Positions 26,401 through 35,058 of a stretch of 64,000 bases of DNA are shown in pieces; within the stretch, counting starts at the first letter, position 1, and each line of letters begins with the position of its first letter. The position numbers and the translations under genes are program-made. Under the pieces are notes generated by a model. It saw nothing but the letters and a program-made list of their open reading frames with translations. It searched no databases and was not told the origin of the DNA. Origin of the DNA: CAKZYD01 sp039814715 (GTDB lineage Bacteria; Pseudomonadota; Alphaproteobacteria; Sphingomonadales; CAKZYD01); assembly GCA_039814715.1 (NCBI GenBank), contig JBCCAR010000003.1, positions 1 to 64,000 on the forward strand. Direction: 5' to 3'.

Positions 26401-27192
26401 TTACGCGGCGCGCTGGGTCTCGCCCAAGGCCTCATTGTCCTGTTCACGCCGTGAGGGCGGACTATCATACACACCGCCGGAAAGCTCCGAGACCCAGGGA
26501 TACTGCTTAGCAACGGTTTTGTCGTAACCAAGGTTAAAAACGGTCGCACTTTTTGTCCGGCCCGCAATGGCTTCATAATGGGTGCCCAAAAGTCGATCCC
26601 AAAAGAAGTTGGTGATGCCAAAATTTCCACTTTCATCATGAAAATGATGCGCCATGTGCAAGCGTTTCATTTCCGCTAACATCTTGTTTTTCGGCTTGTA
26701 GGAGAGGTGTTGAATGCAATGACAAAACTCATAAAAACAGGTTGTTAGCAGTCCGGCCGCAAACCCAGCTGCAGCGCCCGAGATGCCGTTGATCAGATAT
26801 CCGGTTGGCAGTGTAATAAGCGCTATGGTTGGTAACGTCGTGTAGAGCGCGCCAAACAGGACCTCGAGATGATTGGGGTCCTGGTGGTGATCGAAATGAA
26901 TGCGCTTCCAAACTTTTGCTGTAAGGGGCGACTTAAACAGGTATCGGCCATGCAGCACCCAGCGGTGCAGGGTGTACCACGCCAAGGGGTAGAGGGTGAT
27001 AGCAACGCCCACGGCTAGCATGTCTAGCGCAGCAGATGATGTGGTCGTTACAGCCACGTAAATGCCGATCGCTGCCAGTAGCAGATAGGCCTGAATGGCA
27101 TAATATTGGAAATACGCCACAATCAACTGATTGAGCGTCATGCGGTTAAGGTAGTGGGATTTGTTGGACCAAAAGCCGAGTTTTAATGCCAT
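26401..27192 (-). CDS. membrane di-iron fatty acid/sterol hydroxylase family protein
   Basis: A 263-residue polytopic protein of the fatty acid hydroxylase (sterol desaturase) superfamily. The histidine clusters that bind the di-iron centre are HRWVLHGRYL near residue 72, HFDHHQDPNH near 95, HCIQHLSY near 160 and HMAHHFHDESGNFG near 178. Members hydroxylate or desaturate lipid acyl chains, sphingoid bases or carotenoids using O2. Placed directly upstream of the probable ceramide synthase, a role in hydroxylating the long-chain base or the N-acyl chain is plausible. It lies 109 bp downstream of lptG, so it may have its own promoter. Confidence 0.82.
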   Translation of the reverse strand: MALKLGFWSNKSHYLNRMTLNQLIVAYFQYYAIQAYLLLAAIGIYVAVTTTSSAALDMLAVGVAITLYPLAWYTLHRWVLHGRYLFKSPLTAKVWKRIHFDHHQDPNHLEVLFGALYTTLPTIALITLPTGYLINGISGAAAGFAAGLLTTCFYEFCHCIQHLSYKPKNKMLAEMKRLHMAHHFHDESGNFGITNFFWDRLLGTHYEAIAGRTKSATVFNLGYDKTVAKQYPWVSELSGGVYDSPPSRREQDNEALGETQRAA

Positions 27193-27301
27193 AGCTCTAT
27201 CTCGCTGCGGATGTCCGCATTGGGTTTTTTCAGGCGCTCATATGGCCTTTTTGTGCCCCTGCCTCAAGGTTAGCTATGTCGCAGGGGCAAGATTGTTACA
27301 A

Positions 27302-28420
27302 TTATTCTTCAGTATATAGCAAAACAGTCACGCCAAGGAGCGCAAAGACTGCAAAAGGAGCCCATGCGGATAAAATGGGCGGTGTGGCGCCGAATTGTCC
27401 CAAGGCAACCAGCAGGTTATCAGCAACGAAAAAGGCAAAACCCAGCCCCATGCCAATAACAACCCGCACAAAGAGTTGGCCGCCGCGTGAGGCGCCAAAG
27501 GCCGCCACTGCGCCTAGGAGGGGCATTAAAACTGTCGAGAGAGGGCCTGAAATCTTATGCATCAGAGACGCCTCAAGCAGATCTGTCGGGTAGCCTTCCG
27601 CTTTCAGGTCTTGTACCGCGTCGCGCAAATCCCAAAAGGCTGTGCGGTCTGGTTTCACGGCGAGCGCGATAAACCGCTCTGGCGGCACGCTTGTGCCCCA
27701 AAACGCTGCGTCTAAGCGTTTTTTGCTTAGGTCGGGCAAGCTCGTTTCCTCTACTTCATACAGCTTCCAGGTCGAGCCATCAAAACTGGCAAAGGCTGCA
27801 TTGGTAATTTTCGTGAGTGTGCCGCTGGGCGCGCGTTCAAATAAAGTCAAGCCATCGATGACCAGCCGGCTACCGCCGCGCGTAATAGAGCCAATTTGGA
27901 TCACCGTGCGGTCTTCTTCAACCCATGAACGTGTCGCATTTGGTGCTTCATCAGGCAAATCGACCGCATATTCGTTGTCTTGCCAGTAGATAAGTTCCGT
28001 GTTGGTGCGCATGAGCACGAACTCGTTAAAGGCCATGTGCAGCGCAGCGATGCCAAGCGTGATGGCGATTGCCGGCGCAATGATGTGGAAGGCGGACATG
28101 CCTGAGGCTTTCATGACGATCACTTCAGACGTCTGGTTGAGCGTCGCCAGCACCGTGACGATGGCCAATAAAGCGGCGAAGGGCGTGAATTGGCTTATCA
28201 GCTGGGGCGCACGCAGCATGACGTAGCGTACCAGACTTGCAGAGGTGGCGCCGTCCACTTCCAAGATGTTGTCTGATTTTCCCATCAAATCAAGTACCTG
28301 GAGCACAACGACGAGGCCAATTAAGAAGGAAAAGAAGCGCGTTACAGTCAATTTGCCAACGTACCACGCAAGCGTGCGCGACGGCAAAATCCACCGACGA
28401 CTGCGGCGCGCGAAATTCAT
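27302..28420 (-). CDS. lptG: LPS export system permease LptG
   Basis: A 372-residue permease of the LptB2FG ABC transporter, which extracts LPS from the inner membrane. Three N-terminal membrane helices start around residues 23, 62 and 102, a periplasmic beta-jellyroll spans about 130-270, and three further helices end the protein. The coupling segment LNQTSEVIVMKASGMSAFHI (E-V-I-V-x-K-A-S-G) contacts LptB. It overlaps lptF by 4 bp. The location inside a sphingolipid gene neighbourhood is notable, because ceramide lipids can substitute for lipid A in related bacteria. Confidence 0.92.
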   Translation of the reverse strand: MNFARRSRRWILPSRTLAWYVGKLTVTRFFSFLIGLVVVLQVLDLMGKSDNILEVDGATSASLVRYVMLRAPQLISQFTPFAALLAIVTVLATLNQTSEVIVMKASGMSAFHIIAPAIAITLGIAALHMAFNEFVLMRTNTELIYWQDNEYAVDLPDEAPNATRSWVEEDRTVIQIGSITRGGSRLVIDGLTLFERAPSGTLTKITNAAFASFDGSTWKLYEVEETSLPDLSKKRLDAAFWGTSVPPERFIALAVKPDRTAFWDLRDAVQDLKAEGYPTDLLEASLMHKISGPLSTVLMPLLGAVAAFGASRGGQLFVRVVIGMGLGFAFFVADNLLVALGQFGATPPILSAWAPFAVFALLGVTVLLYTEE

Positions 28421-29610
28421 GACGTGCTCGTCTGCGCTTTGCTGAAGCGCCGAACAACCGCGCTGAAGCCGCGCGCTATGGCATCAAGCAGTTTCAGCGG
28501 TTGTCCGCCAACTTTGCGTGTGGCAATCCAATAAAGCTGCACGCTTATGGCGACGAAGACGCTGAAAGGCAGCCACATCGCTAAGAGTGGGCTTGTGCCA
28601 TTATTGCGCACCATCGCTTCCCCAAGCTCTAGAATCTCATTAAAGCCGATCAGCATGGCAACGCCAGTGAAAACGCCGACAGCGCTGGCGGAGCGTTTTG
28701 GCGGAATTCCCATCGGTATGGCGAGAAAGGGCAGGGCAAAGAGCGACAGAATATGCGCTATGCGGTAGTTTAAGTTCGCGACCACCGCATCGCGAGAATT
28801 TTCTTCCATATTGCCAGAGCGCAGTTCATTGACCATTTCAACGGTGGTCTTTTCAAGCTCTCCATCCCCGCGGTCTCGAAAGCCCTCGCTGCGCGGCAGA
28901 TCGATAGGCAAGTCTTGAACATCAAAACTGAGATATCGCGGCCGAGTGAAGTTACGGTCAAAGGTAATCAAGGTTCCATCAAAGAGACGAAATAAGATGC
29001 GGTCTTCATCATCGGTGGCAAAAAACGCGCCGCTATCTGCCGTCACAACGAGTTGGCCATCATCATTTGGGGCTTCTTGATGGGCGAAGATGCGAAACAG
29101 CTGCCGCCCGCCATCGCGCGATTCTTCAACCTTCATGGTCAAAGCTTCACCGAGCTCAACAAATTCACCCACTTTGATGCTCGCCCCAAGCGCGCCCGAG
29201 CGCAGTTCATAGCGCAGTTCTTCATAGGAATAGCGGCTGATGGGCTGGACAAATCCATTCAGCAGGAAGGTCAAAATGGCCAGGAGGAAACTCAGCGTGA
29301 TGGGTACCCGCAAAAGCCGTGCAAAACTTACTCCGACGGAATTGAGGGCATCAAGCTCGCTGGAAAGGGCCAGTTTTCGGAATGCTAAAATCGTGCCTAA
29401 TAGCAGCCCAATTGGAATGGCTAGGCCGAGATATTGCGGTGCGACATTACCGAGCATACGCCAGACGACGGAGACTGGGCCACCTTCTTTGATAACGAAA
29501 TCAAATAAACTGAGCATTTTATCAAGTAGTAGCAGCATCGCGGCAATACCAAGGGTGGTCACCATTGGTGTCAAAATTTGCCGCAGGATATACCAGTCAA
29601 TTTTTTTCAA
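28417..29610 (-). CDS. lptF: LPS export system permease LptF
   Basis: A 397-residue permease paired with LptG. It has membrane helices near residues 15-37, 55-75 and 100-120, a periplasmic jellyroll domain (about 130-270) and three C-terminal helices with LFALPFLAIPMGIPPKRS. The coupling helix sequence is ALSSELDALNSVGVSF. It is the first gene of the lptF-lptG pair. A 179 bp divergent intergenic region separates it from the DUF2141 gene, and it contains no feature that I can define beyond that gene's AGGAA ribosome site. Confidence 0.92.
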   Translation of the reverse strand: MKKIDWYILRQILTPMVTTLGIAAMLLLLDKMLSLFDFVIKEGGPVSVVWRMLGNVAPQYLGLAIPIGLLLGTILAFRKLALSSELDALNSVGVSFARLLRVPITLSFLLAILTFLLNGFVQPISRYSYEELRYELRSGALGASIKVGEFVELGEALTMKVEESRDGGRQLFRIFAHQEAPNDDGQLVVTADSGAFFATDDEDRILFRLFDGTLITFDRNFTRPRYLSFDVQDLPIDLPRSEGFRDRGDGELEKTTVEMVNELRSGNMEENSRDAVVANLNYRIAHILSLFALPFLAIPMGIPPKRSASAVGVFTGVAMLIGFNEILELGEAMVRNNGTSPLLAMWLPFSVFVAISVQLYWIATRKVGGQPLKLLDAIARGFSAVVRRFSKAQTSTS

Positions 29611-29789
29611 TGCAGGCCCTTATACCTAAAGTGTTTTGCCTTCTACGCACTCCCAGCAGCCGCTTAGCATGTTCCCCCGCGCACGGCCAGAGACCAGAAA
29701 AACAATCAAAATATTGCCTTATTTGGTTTAAGCACTATTCAGCCGCGACGGTGTAGCTATGGTTGCACACCATTTAGGAAATAGATGAC

Positions 29790-30323
29790 ATGGCGCTCTT
29801 AAAAACACGCATCATATCTGCAGCTCTTTACGCGGCGACTTGTCTTGCGCCAAGCAGCTATGTTTGGGCTCAGGACGCGGACCAAGTGGCTGTGCCGCAA
29901 GGCGCATGCCATGACGCGCACGACGGACCAGTGCTGCAATTGAAGCTCCAAAAGCTGAAAACGCGCGACGGGCAATTTCGCATTGAGCTGTATCCAGACG
30001 ATGAGGATTTGTTTTTAGAAGGGTCAGGCAAGCTCTATCGTTATTATACGCCAGTTCCAGAAAATGAAGACGACACCGTCTGTATCACAGTCCCATCGAT
30101 GGGCGCTTACGGCCTTCTCATTATCCATGACATTGATATGAATTCGAAGCCGGATTTCTTGAAGGATGGCTTCGGTTTGTCGACCAATCCCAAACTAGCG
30201 CTACGCCGGCCGCGCTTTGAAGAAGCACGTTTCACCGTGGAGGCTGAGGAAACAGTCTTGGAAATTGACATCCAATATGTCACAGGCAACAAGAGGAAGC
30301 GTTGCCGCGGCAAGCGATGTTAA
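29790..30323 (+). CDS. secreted DUF2141-like protein
   Basis: A 177-residue protein with a signal peptide (hydrophobic residues 8-25, cleavage near YVWAQ/D). The mature part resembles DUF2141: FRIELYPDDEDLFLEG, then VPSMGAYGLLIIHDIDMNSKPDF and GFGLSTNP, the G(x)YA-HDxNxNxKxD-GxSxN pattern of that beta-sandwich family. The basic cysteine-bearing tail KRKRCRGKRC is unusual. Function is unknown; it is followed after 56 bp by the DAGK-like gene on the same strand, suggesting a two-gene unit within the sphingolipid neighbourhood. An AGGAA lies 9 bp before the ATG. Confidence 0.75.
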   Translation: MALLKTRIISAALYAATCLAPSSYVWAQDADQVAVPQGACHDAHDGPVLQLKLQKLKTRDGQFRIELYPDDEDLFLEGSGKLYRYYTPVPENEDDTVCITVPSMGAYGLLIIHDIDMNSKPDFLKDGFGLSTNPKLALRRPRFEEARFTVEAEETVLEIDIQYVTGNKRKRCRGKRC

Positions 30324-30379
30324 ATCTAGCTTTGATTTAACGCGCTAGGGCGGTTGCTGGGAGCGCCAGAAGGGCCGCC

Positions 30380-31330
30380 GTGACCTATCAATATGACATC
30401 TTAAAAGAGCTGACGCCGCAGCGGCATGTCTCTATCTTATGTGCTGGCCTCGCAAAACCCGATAGCGAAGCGCTGCAAACTGCTGCGCGGGCTATATCCG
30501 GCACTGTGGTGGTTAAATCTGAGAACCAAAGCGAAATTCCTGCAGCGCTTTTCATGGCGCTACGTACGGCGCCTCAAGTGCTTGCCATCACCGGGTCAAG
30601 CGGATTGATGAGTGATACGCTGGGCGGCCTTCTTGCTCTACAGGAAGAAGGCATAAAGCTCCCGGCCATTGCGCTGCTTGATATTGCCGGGAACGTTGCT
30701 GCGGCGAAGGCACTTGGTATGATTGGTAGTGTTTCGCAGCAGCTCACCAATCTGCGGCTTCAAATAGAGCGTAGCGAAGTGCCGGACGCAACGACAGCCG
30801 TGCCGCTCCTGCGTTTGGCCCAAGGGCCGCAATTGATCCGCTTGGGGCTCATTTTTGCGACTGGAAACTATGCGCAGGGGCTGGGTGTGGGATTTGAAAA
30901 GTTGTTTCAATCCTCCGCTCTTATGAAACTCCATATGTTTGCGGCAAAACCAGAGGTAAACGGCCAGGATGATTTGGCGCGCATTGCGCCAGACAAGGGC
31001 GGATCTCTATCTACCTATCTGTCTGGGATGCTGCTCAGCGCATTGCCGCTACCGCTCTTGTCGCGAACAAAAACAAGGCCAGAAAAGCCAATTCGCTATT
31101 TAGCAACCGAGCGAAGCCGCAAGGCACGCATGGCTGCGCTCAGGGCGTTTGGCGGGCAACTGGACCGCGCTCAGCCTTTTTATGGGGTTCATTTGGGCAA
31201 TGCTGGCGGGCTATCCATGCGCTTGCCCGGCCCGCACAGGATGGACATGACCGAACTATCGCTTGACGCCAGCTTTAGCATTACGCCAACTCAGCCTTTG
31301 CCGCTTATTGATTTGGCGGTCGCTTCTTAA
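30380..31330 (+). CDS. diacylglycerol-kinase-like protein with degenerate catalytic motifs
   Basis: A 316-residue protein that aligns by eye with the DAGK/lipid-kinase fold. The segment VLAITGSSGLMSDTLGGLL occupies the place of the GGDGT nucleotide loop, and LLDIAGNVAAAKALGM replaces the PxGTxNxxAxxLG motif. The C-terminus (SFSITPTQPLPLI) resembles the strand before the DAGK DGE triad, but DGE itself is missing. In Caulobacter a DAGK-family protein, CpgB, is a ceramide kinase encoded beside serine palmitoyltransferase, so this may be a divergent lipid-binding or kinase relative. Loss of the catalytic aspartate argues against ordinary kinase activity. The start is GTG at 30380, preceded by AAGGG. 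Family assignment is tentative. Confidence 0.5.
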   Translation: MTYQYDILKELTPQRHVSILCAGLAKPDSEALQTAARAISGTVVVKSENQSEIPAALFMALRTAPQVLAITGSSGLMSDTLGGLLALQEEGIKLPAIALLDIAGNVAAAKALGMIGSVSQQLTNLRLQIERSEVPDATTAVPLLRLAQGPQLIRLGLIFATGNYAQGLGVGFEKLFQSSALMKLHMFAAKPEVNGQDDLARIAPDKGGSLSTYLSGMLLSALPLPLLSRTKTRPEKPIRYLATERSRKARMAALRAFGGQLDRAQPFYGVHLGNAGGLSMRLPGPHRMDMTELSLDASFSITPTQPLPLIDLAVAS

Positions 31331-31340
31331 CAGGAACTAG

Positions 31341-32564
31341 CTATTCTGCTGCCTGCGCGGCTGGCAGAGCTAGAGCAATATCTCTCGCAGCGGCCTCAAA
31401 CGTTTCTAGGATTTGATCGACTTGCTCCGCTGTATGGCTCGCGCATAGAGACAAGCGCAGCAAAAACGTTCCAATCGGAGTAGCGGGCGGTCTCGCCATG
31501 TTCACATAGATGCCGCGCACGAGCAGCGCGTTCCACATTTTTACCGTCGTGTCTTGGTCCGGCATAATGACCGCCAGAATAGCGCTCTGTGCTTGCGGTG
31601 TGGCCAGCGTAAAACCAAGCTCTCTCAGGCCCGCATGGAGCCGTTTTGAGTTCTCCCACAAATGCGCACGGCGATTGCCTGCATGCATTAACAAGCGAAT
31701 GGACTTTTCAGCCGAGGCAACGACCGACGGTGGCAGAGACGCGGTAAACATATAAGGCCGGCACACCAGCCGAAGCACCTCAAAACGCGGATGGTTGGAG
31801 ACGGCAAAGCCGCCCACCGTACCAACGCTTTTCGAGAATGTGCCAATAATGAAGTCGACCTGGTCTTCGAGCCCTTCAGCTTCTGTCACGCCGCGGCCAT
31901 TTGGCCCAATAAAGCCCATGGAATGGGCTTCATCCACCAGCACCATCGCGTCGTGGGCTTTTGCAACGGCGACTAGGTCTTTCAAAGGCGCCTTGTCTCC
32001 AAGCATTGAATAGACGCCTTCTAGGACGACCAGCTTGCCAGCGTCCGCCGGCAAGCGCTTCAAGCGCTTTTCAAGGTCTTCCGGGCTGTTATGGCGGAAG
32101 CGAACAATGTCTGCATTGCCCATCGCGCAGCCGTCATAAATGCTGGCATGGCTATCGGCATCAATGATGATGTAATCGCCTTTTCCCGTCAGCGTCGAGC
32201 ACAGCCCAAGATTGGCCAGATATCCAGTGGAAAAGACAATGGCGTGCTCGGCGTCATAAAAGTCTTTGAGCGCTTCTTCGACGGCGACATGGCTGGAATA
32301 CGTGCCGTTGAGGACGCGGCTGCCAGTCGTCCCTGTTCCCGAAGCTTGCAGCGCTTCGCGCCCTGCCTGCATGACGTCCGGATGAAAGGTCATGCCCATG
32401 TAGTTATAGGTGCCTACAAGAATGGTCTTGCGACCATCAATCATGGCCTCCGTCTCGGAAAGCACCTGATCCATCGTCACTTTAAAGGGATCATGTGATC
32501 CGCTTTCCAGAATGGCGGCTTTTTCGGCAATAATGCCATCAAACTTGTCGAATAAATCCGGCAT
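31341..32564 (-). CDS. spt: serine palmitoyltransferase (alpha-oxoamine synthase family)
   Basis: A 407-residue PLP enzyme condensing L-serine with an acyl thioester to form 3-ketosphinganine. The PLP lysine is Lys245 in GTFSKSVGTVGG; DEAHSMG supplies Asp211 and His214, and His139 is in DADSHASIYDG. The alpha-oxoamine synthase family also includes BioF, Kbl and HemA; the immediately upstream acyl carrier protein (ATGA-type overlap) and fatty acyl-AMP ligase identify this as the sphingolipid type, as in Caulobacter and Sphingomonas. It uses the acyl-ACP loaded by these partners. It is convergent with the DAGK-like gene, 10 bp apart. Confidence 0.85.
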   Translation of the reverse strand: MPDLFDKFDGIIAEKAAILESGSHDPFKVTMDQVLSETEAMIDGRKTILVGTYNYMGMTFHPDVMQAGREALQASGTGTTGSRVLNGTYSSHVAVEEALKDFYDAEHAIVFSTGYLANLGLCSTLTGKGDYIIIDADSHASIYDGCAMGNADIVRFRHNSPEDLEKRLKRLPADAGKLVVLEGVYSMLGDKAPLKDLVAVAKAHDAMVLVDEAHSMGFIGPNGRGVTEAEGLEDQVDFIIGTFSKSVGTVGGFAVSNHPRFEVLRLVCRPYMFTASLPPSVVASAEKSIRLLMHAGNRRAHLWENSKRLHAGLRELGFTLATPQAQSAILAVIMPDQDTTVKMWNALLVRGIYVNMARPPATPIGTFLLRLSLCASHTAEQVDQILETFEAAARDIALALPAAQAAE

Positions 32565-32824
32565 CAGCTGTCCTGTTTTGCCAAAATTGTCGTCACTTCA
32601 GCGGCCACTTGGTCAATCGTTTCCAAATCTGGCAGCCGATTGAGCGGCAGAATAATATCGAACTCATCTTCGATCGCGGCAACGAGGTCCATAACCGTCA
32701 AGGAATCGAGCTCTAAGTCCGTCGCGAATGTCGTTTCCGGTTTCAAGGCAATAGCCTTTTGATTGAAAGGCGCAACGAGAGTGTTCAGGGTGGCACGAAT
32801 GTTATCTTGGGACGGTGCTGTCAT
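32564..32824 (-). CDS. dedicated acyl carrier protein for sphingolipid synthesis
   Basis: An 86-residue acyl carrier protein. The phosphopantetheine serine is Ser41 in the ELDSLTVMDLV motif, followed by the acidic helix AIEDEFDI. It corresponds to the specialised ACP (AcpR type) encoded beside serine palmitoyltransferase in Caulobacter. The start at 32824 has AGGA upstream; the frame could extend to 32872 but that region looks non-coding. Its stop overlaps the spt start (TGATG), so the two are translationally coupled. It would carry the acyl chain from the acyl-AMP ligase to Spt. Confidence 0.88.
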   Translation of the reverse strand: MTAPSQDNIRATLNTLVAPFNQKAIALKPETTFATDLELDSLTVMDLVAAIEDEFDIILPLNRLPDLETIDQVAAEVTTILAKQDS

Positions 32825-32940
32825 GTATCCTGAGCCCTCCACGGGCCGTAAAGGCGAATTTAAACCAGGCAAAGCCCGACTGCGCCTGCAATAGCTTTGT
32901 TAACTGTATATTGGAAGAGAAAAGCGCTTCGGCAACCGCG

Positions 32941-34722
32941 TCAGCCAGCCGCAGCGAGCGGGACAATACCGCCAGAGATAAACCGGTCGCGCGCTTTTGA
33001 GCGGCTCAGTTTGCCCGAGGATGTACGCGGCAAAGTACGCGGCGGGACCAGTTCAACTTGTACCGCGATGCCTGTTTCTGATTGGACCTTGCGGCGCACC
33101 TGCGAGCGCAGTTGCTCCTGGCTCTCGGGATCAGAAGGCCGGCATTGAACGAGAACGGCTGGAACCTCTTCACCGCGCTCGTTGGTTAGAGATATGGCGG
33201 CTATATCGCCGCTGCGAAGGCCTGGGAGCTGCTCAACGGCCCATTCGATATCTTGCGGCCAGTGGTTGCGGCCGTTGACGATAATCATGTCCTTAATCCG
33301 GCCAACCACATAAAGGCAGCCATCCATCAAATAGCCCATGTCGCCGGTATCGAGCCAACCATCAGGAGATAGAACGGCGCGCGTGCTTTCTTCATCATTA
33401 AAATAGCCACGCATAACAGCCGGCCCGCGCACAAGGACGCGGCCGATTTCTTTCTCGTCCATCGCGTCATCGTTGCTGCTGCGGATTTCAACTTCAAGGT
33501 CCGGAAGCGGTACGCCGCAGTTGACGACTGCTCTAAAGCGCTGGCTGCCATTGGCATGGCCGTTTGAGCCGTTGGTCAGTTTCATTGCAGCGGGCTTGTG
33601 GCCGCCGTGAGAGATAGGTTCTCCTGTGAGGGCATCTTCCTCGACCATGTCGCACATGATGCCGCGCCCTGCAGGCATGAAGCTGACGGCTAGGACGCAC
33701 TCTGCCAAGCCGTAGCTGGGCATAAAGGCTGCGGCATCGAAGCCAGCTTTGCCAAACTTGTCTGTAAAAAGCTGCATGACCTCCGGGCGGATCATATCGC
33801 CGCCATTGCCAGCCACCCGCCAGCGGCTCAAGTCTAGGCTTTCAACCATGCTCTCATTGGCCCTGCGGGCGCAGATGTCATAGCCAAATGTTGGGGAGTA
33901 GCTGACCGACGTATCTTCATTCTCGCTAATGAGGCGAAGCCATTGCATGGGGCGCCGCGTGAAGCTCTCTGTGGCAATAAAGTCCGCCGAGACTTGGCAG
34001 GTGAGGCATGTTAGGAGCATCCCAACAAGGCCCATGTCGTGATAAAATGGCAGCCAGGAGACGATACGGTCGGTGGGCCTGAGTTGAACCCCGTGATAGC
34101 CCTGGCCATGACAATTGGACATGACGGCCTTGTGCGTCACCATCACACCATGGGGGAAGCGCGTGCTTCCAGAAGAGTACTGCAAGTACGCCACTTGCTC
34201 TGTGTGGGGCGTGTCGAAAGTGGTTTGCGGCGCTGGGAGCTCGGCAAATTCCTCATTCGTCCCGCAAAACACCATATCGAGCCCAACAACAGCATCGCGC
34301 AACAATTCGTCCATTCCTTCTGGCCCGATAACTGCCCGCGCGCCGCAGCTTTCCATTTGGCGGTGCAATTGATCGACATACCCTTCGCGTCCGCCAAAGG
34401 ACGTAGGCAGCGGGAGGGGCACAGGTAAAATCGATGCATATTGGGCGCCAAGAAAGGCGGCTACAAAGTCTGAGCTTGTTTCTGCGATTAAGGCAACGCG
34501 GTCGCCAGCTGTCAGGCCAGCCGCAAACAGCTGCGCCGCAATCTTAAGCGCACGCTCCCGCAGCGCGGTGTATGTCGACACATCGACCAGATTGCCTTTA
34601 GCATCATAGATGTTGATGCCGCGTGTCCCTTTCGCAGCGTAATCGAGTGCTTGGGGTAGTGTGTCAAACGACGCAAATTTGCGTTCTAGCGTTTGATCGA
34701 AAGTTGGCGTTCGCTGTAGCAT
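32941..34722 (-). CDS. fatty acyl-AMP ligase / acyl-ACP synthetase (AasR-like)
   Basis: A 593-residue adenylate-forming enzyme of the FAAL branch. The phosphate loop reads YSSGSTRFPHGVMVTH, a motif variant with His in place of the usual Lys, also known to me from FAAL-type proteins. Other blocks are SWLPFYHDMGLVG, GLAECVLAVSF, WLDTGDMGYL and the C-terminal GKLSRSK lysine region. It would activate a fatty acid and load it on the neighbouring ACP, matching the acyl-ACP synthetase encoded beside spt in Caulobacter. A 116 bp gap separates it from the ACP start on the same strand, so it is the first gene of the unit AasR-ACP-Spt. CerR is absent. Confidence 0.85.
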   Translation of the reverse strand: MLQRTPTFDQTLERKFASFDTLPQALDYAAKGTRGINIYDAKGNLVDVSTYTALRERALKIAAQLFAAGLTAGDRVALIAETSSDFVAAFLGAQYASILPVPLPLPTSFGGREGYVDQLHRQMESCGARAVIGPEGMDELLRDAVVGLDMVFCGTNEEFAELPAPQTTFDTPHTEQVAYLQYSSGSTRFPHGVMVTHKAVMSNCHGQGYHGVQLRPTDRIVSWLPFYHDMGLVGMLLTCLTCQVSADFIATESFTRRPMQWLRLISENEDTSVSYSPTFGYDICARRANESMVESLDLSRWRVAGNGGDMIRPEVMQLFTDKFGKAGFDAAAFMPSYGLAECVLAVSFMPAGRGIMCDMVEEDALTGEPISHGGHKPAAMKLTNGSNGHANGSQRFRAVVNCGVPLPDLEVEIRSSNDDAMDEKEIGRVLVRGPAVMRGYFNDEESTRAVLSPDGWLDTGDMGYLMDGCLYVVGRIKDMIIVNGRNHWPQDIEWAVEQLPGLRSGDIAAISLTNERGEEVPAVLVQCRPSDPESQEQLRSQVRRKVQSETGIAVQVELVPPRTLPRTSSGKLSRSKARDRFISGGIVPLAAAG

Positions 34723-35058
34723 AGGCCTGCCTTGTTTTCGCTCTTTATCCGCAGGCCCTGCCAGCCGGCGTGTGTCTCAAACATGTTTAAAGCTATATCG
34801 AAACGCAAATAGTCCCGTCTCACTGTCTTTAAATTTGGTGTCTAAGTAAAAGAAAGCGTTCCTTTAATGTTTTTGTTGCTCTGACCTTGCCCCGCGAGAA
34901 CGATATAAACATGGCAAAAAACAGGCAGCGCTCCGCCGAGGACGGAGCCTGATTAGCCACGCTTTCGTCTCGGCGCAAGACATTTAAGTTTTGTTACAGT
35001 CGCTTTGTCTTCTTCAAAGCAGCACAAAATATAGTGTTACGAGGTCCATGGCCTTAGC
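34723..35058. other. 336 bp intergenic region between the acyl-AMP ligase and EamA genes
   Basis: No protein-coding frame here is convincing. It should hold the promoter of the ligase-ACP-spt unit in its left part and the 3' end of the EamA transcript in its right part. The only structured element is the hairpin and U-run at 34916-34951 (listed separately). On the minus strand, TTGAAG and, 15 bp later, TAACAA (about 35016-34990) are weak promoter-like hexamers that could start a short RNA ending at that hairpin. Confidence 0.4.
34916..34951 (-). terminator. terminator hairpin downstream of EamA gene (or end of a short RNA)
   Basis: On the minus strand a 9-bp stem with one bulge (core GCTCCG/CGGAGC, 34930-34948) has loop TCCTCGG, and six T residues follow 4 nt beyond the stem. 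It lies about 110 bp after the EamA stop. The loop contains CCUC, as in the two candidate small RNAs of this window, so an independent short transcript is an alternative reading. Confidence 0.55.

Noticed and set aside
27255..27290. 9-bp GCCCCTGC-type inverted repeat with 18-nt loop after lptG
   Set aside because: The loop is long and no T-run follows on the minus strand, so evidence for a terminator is too weak.
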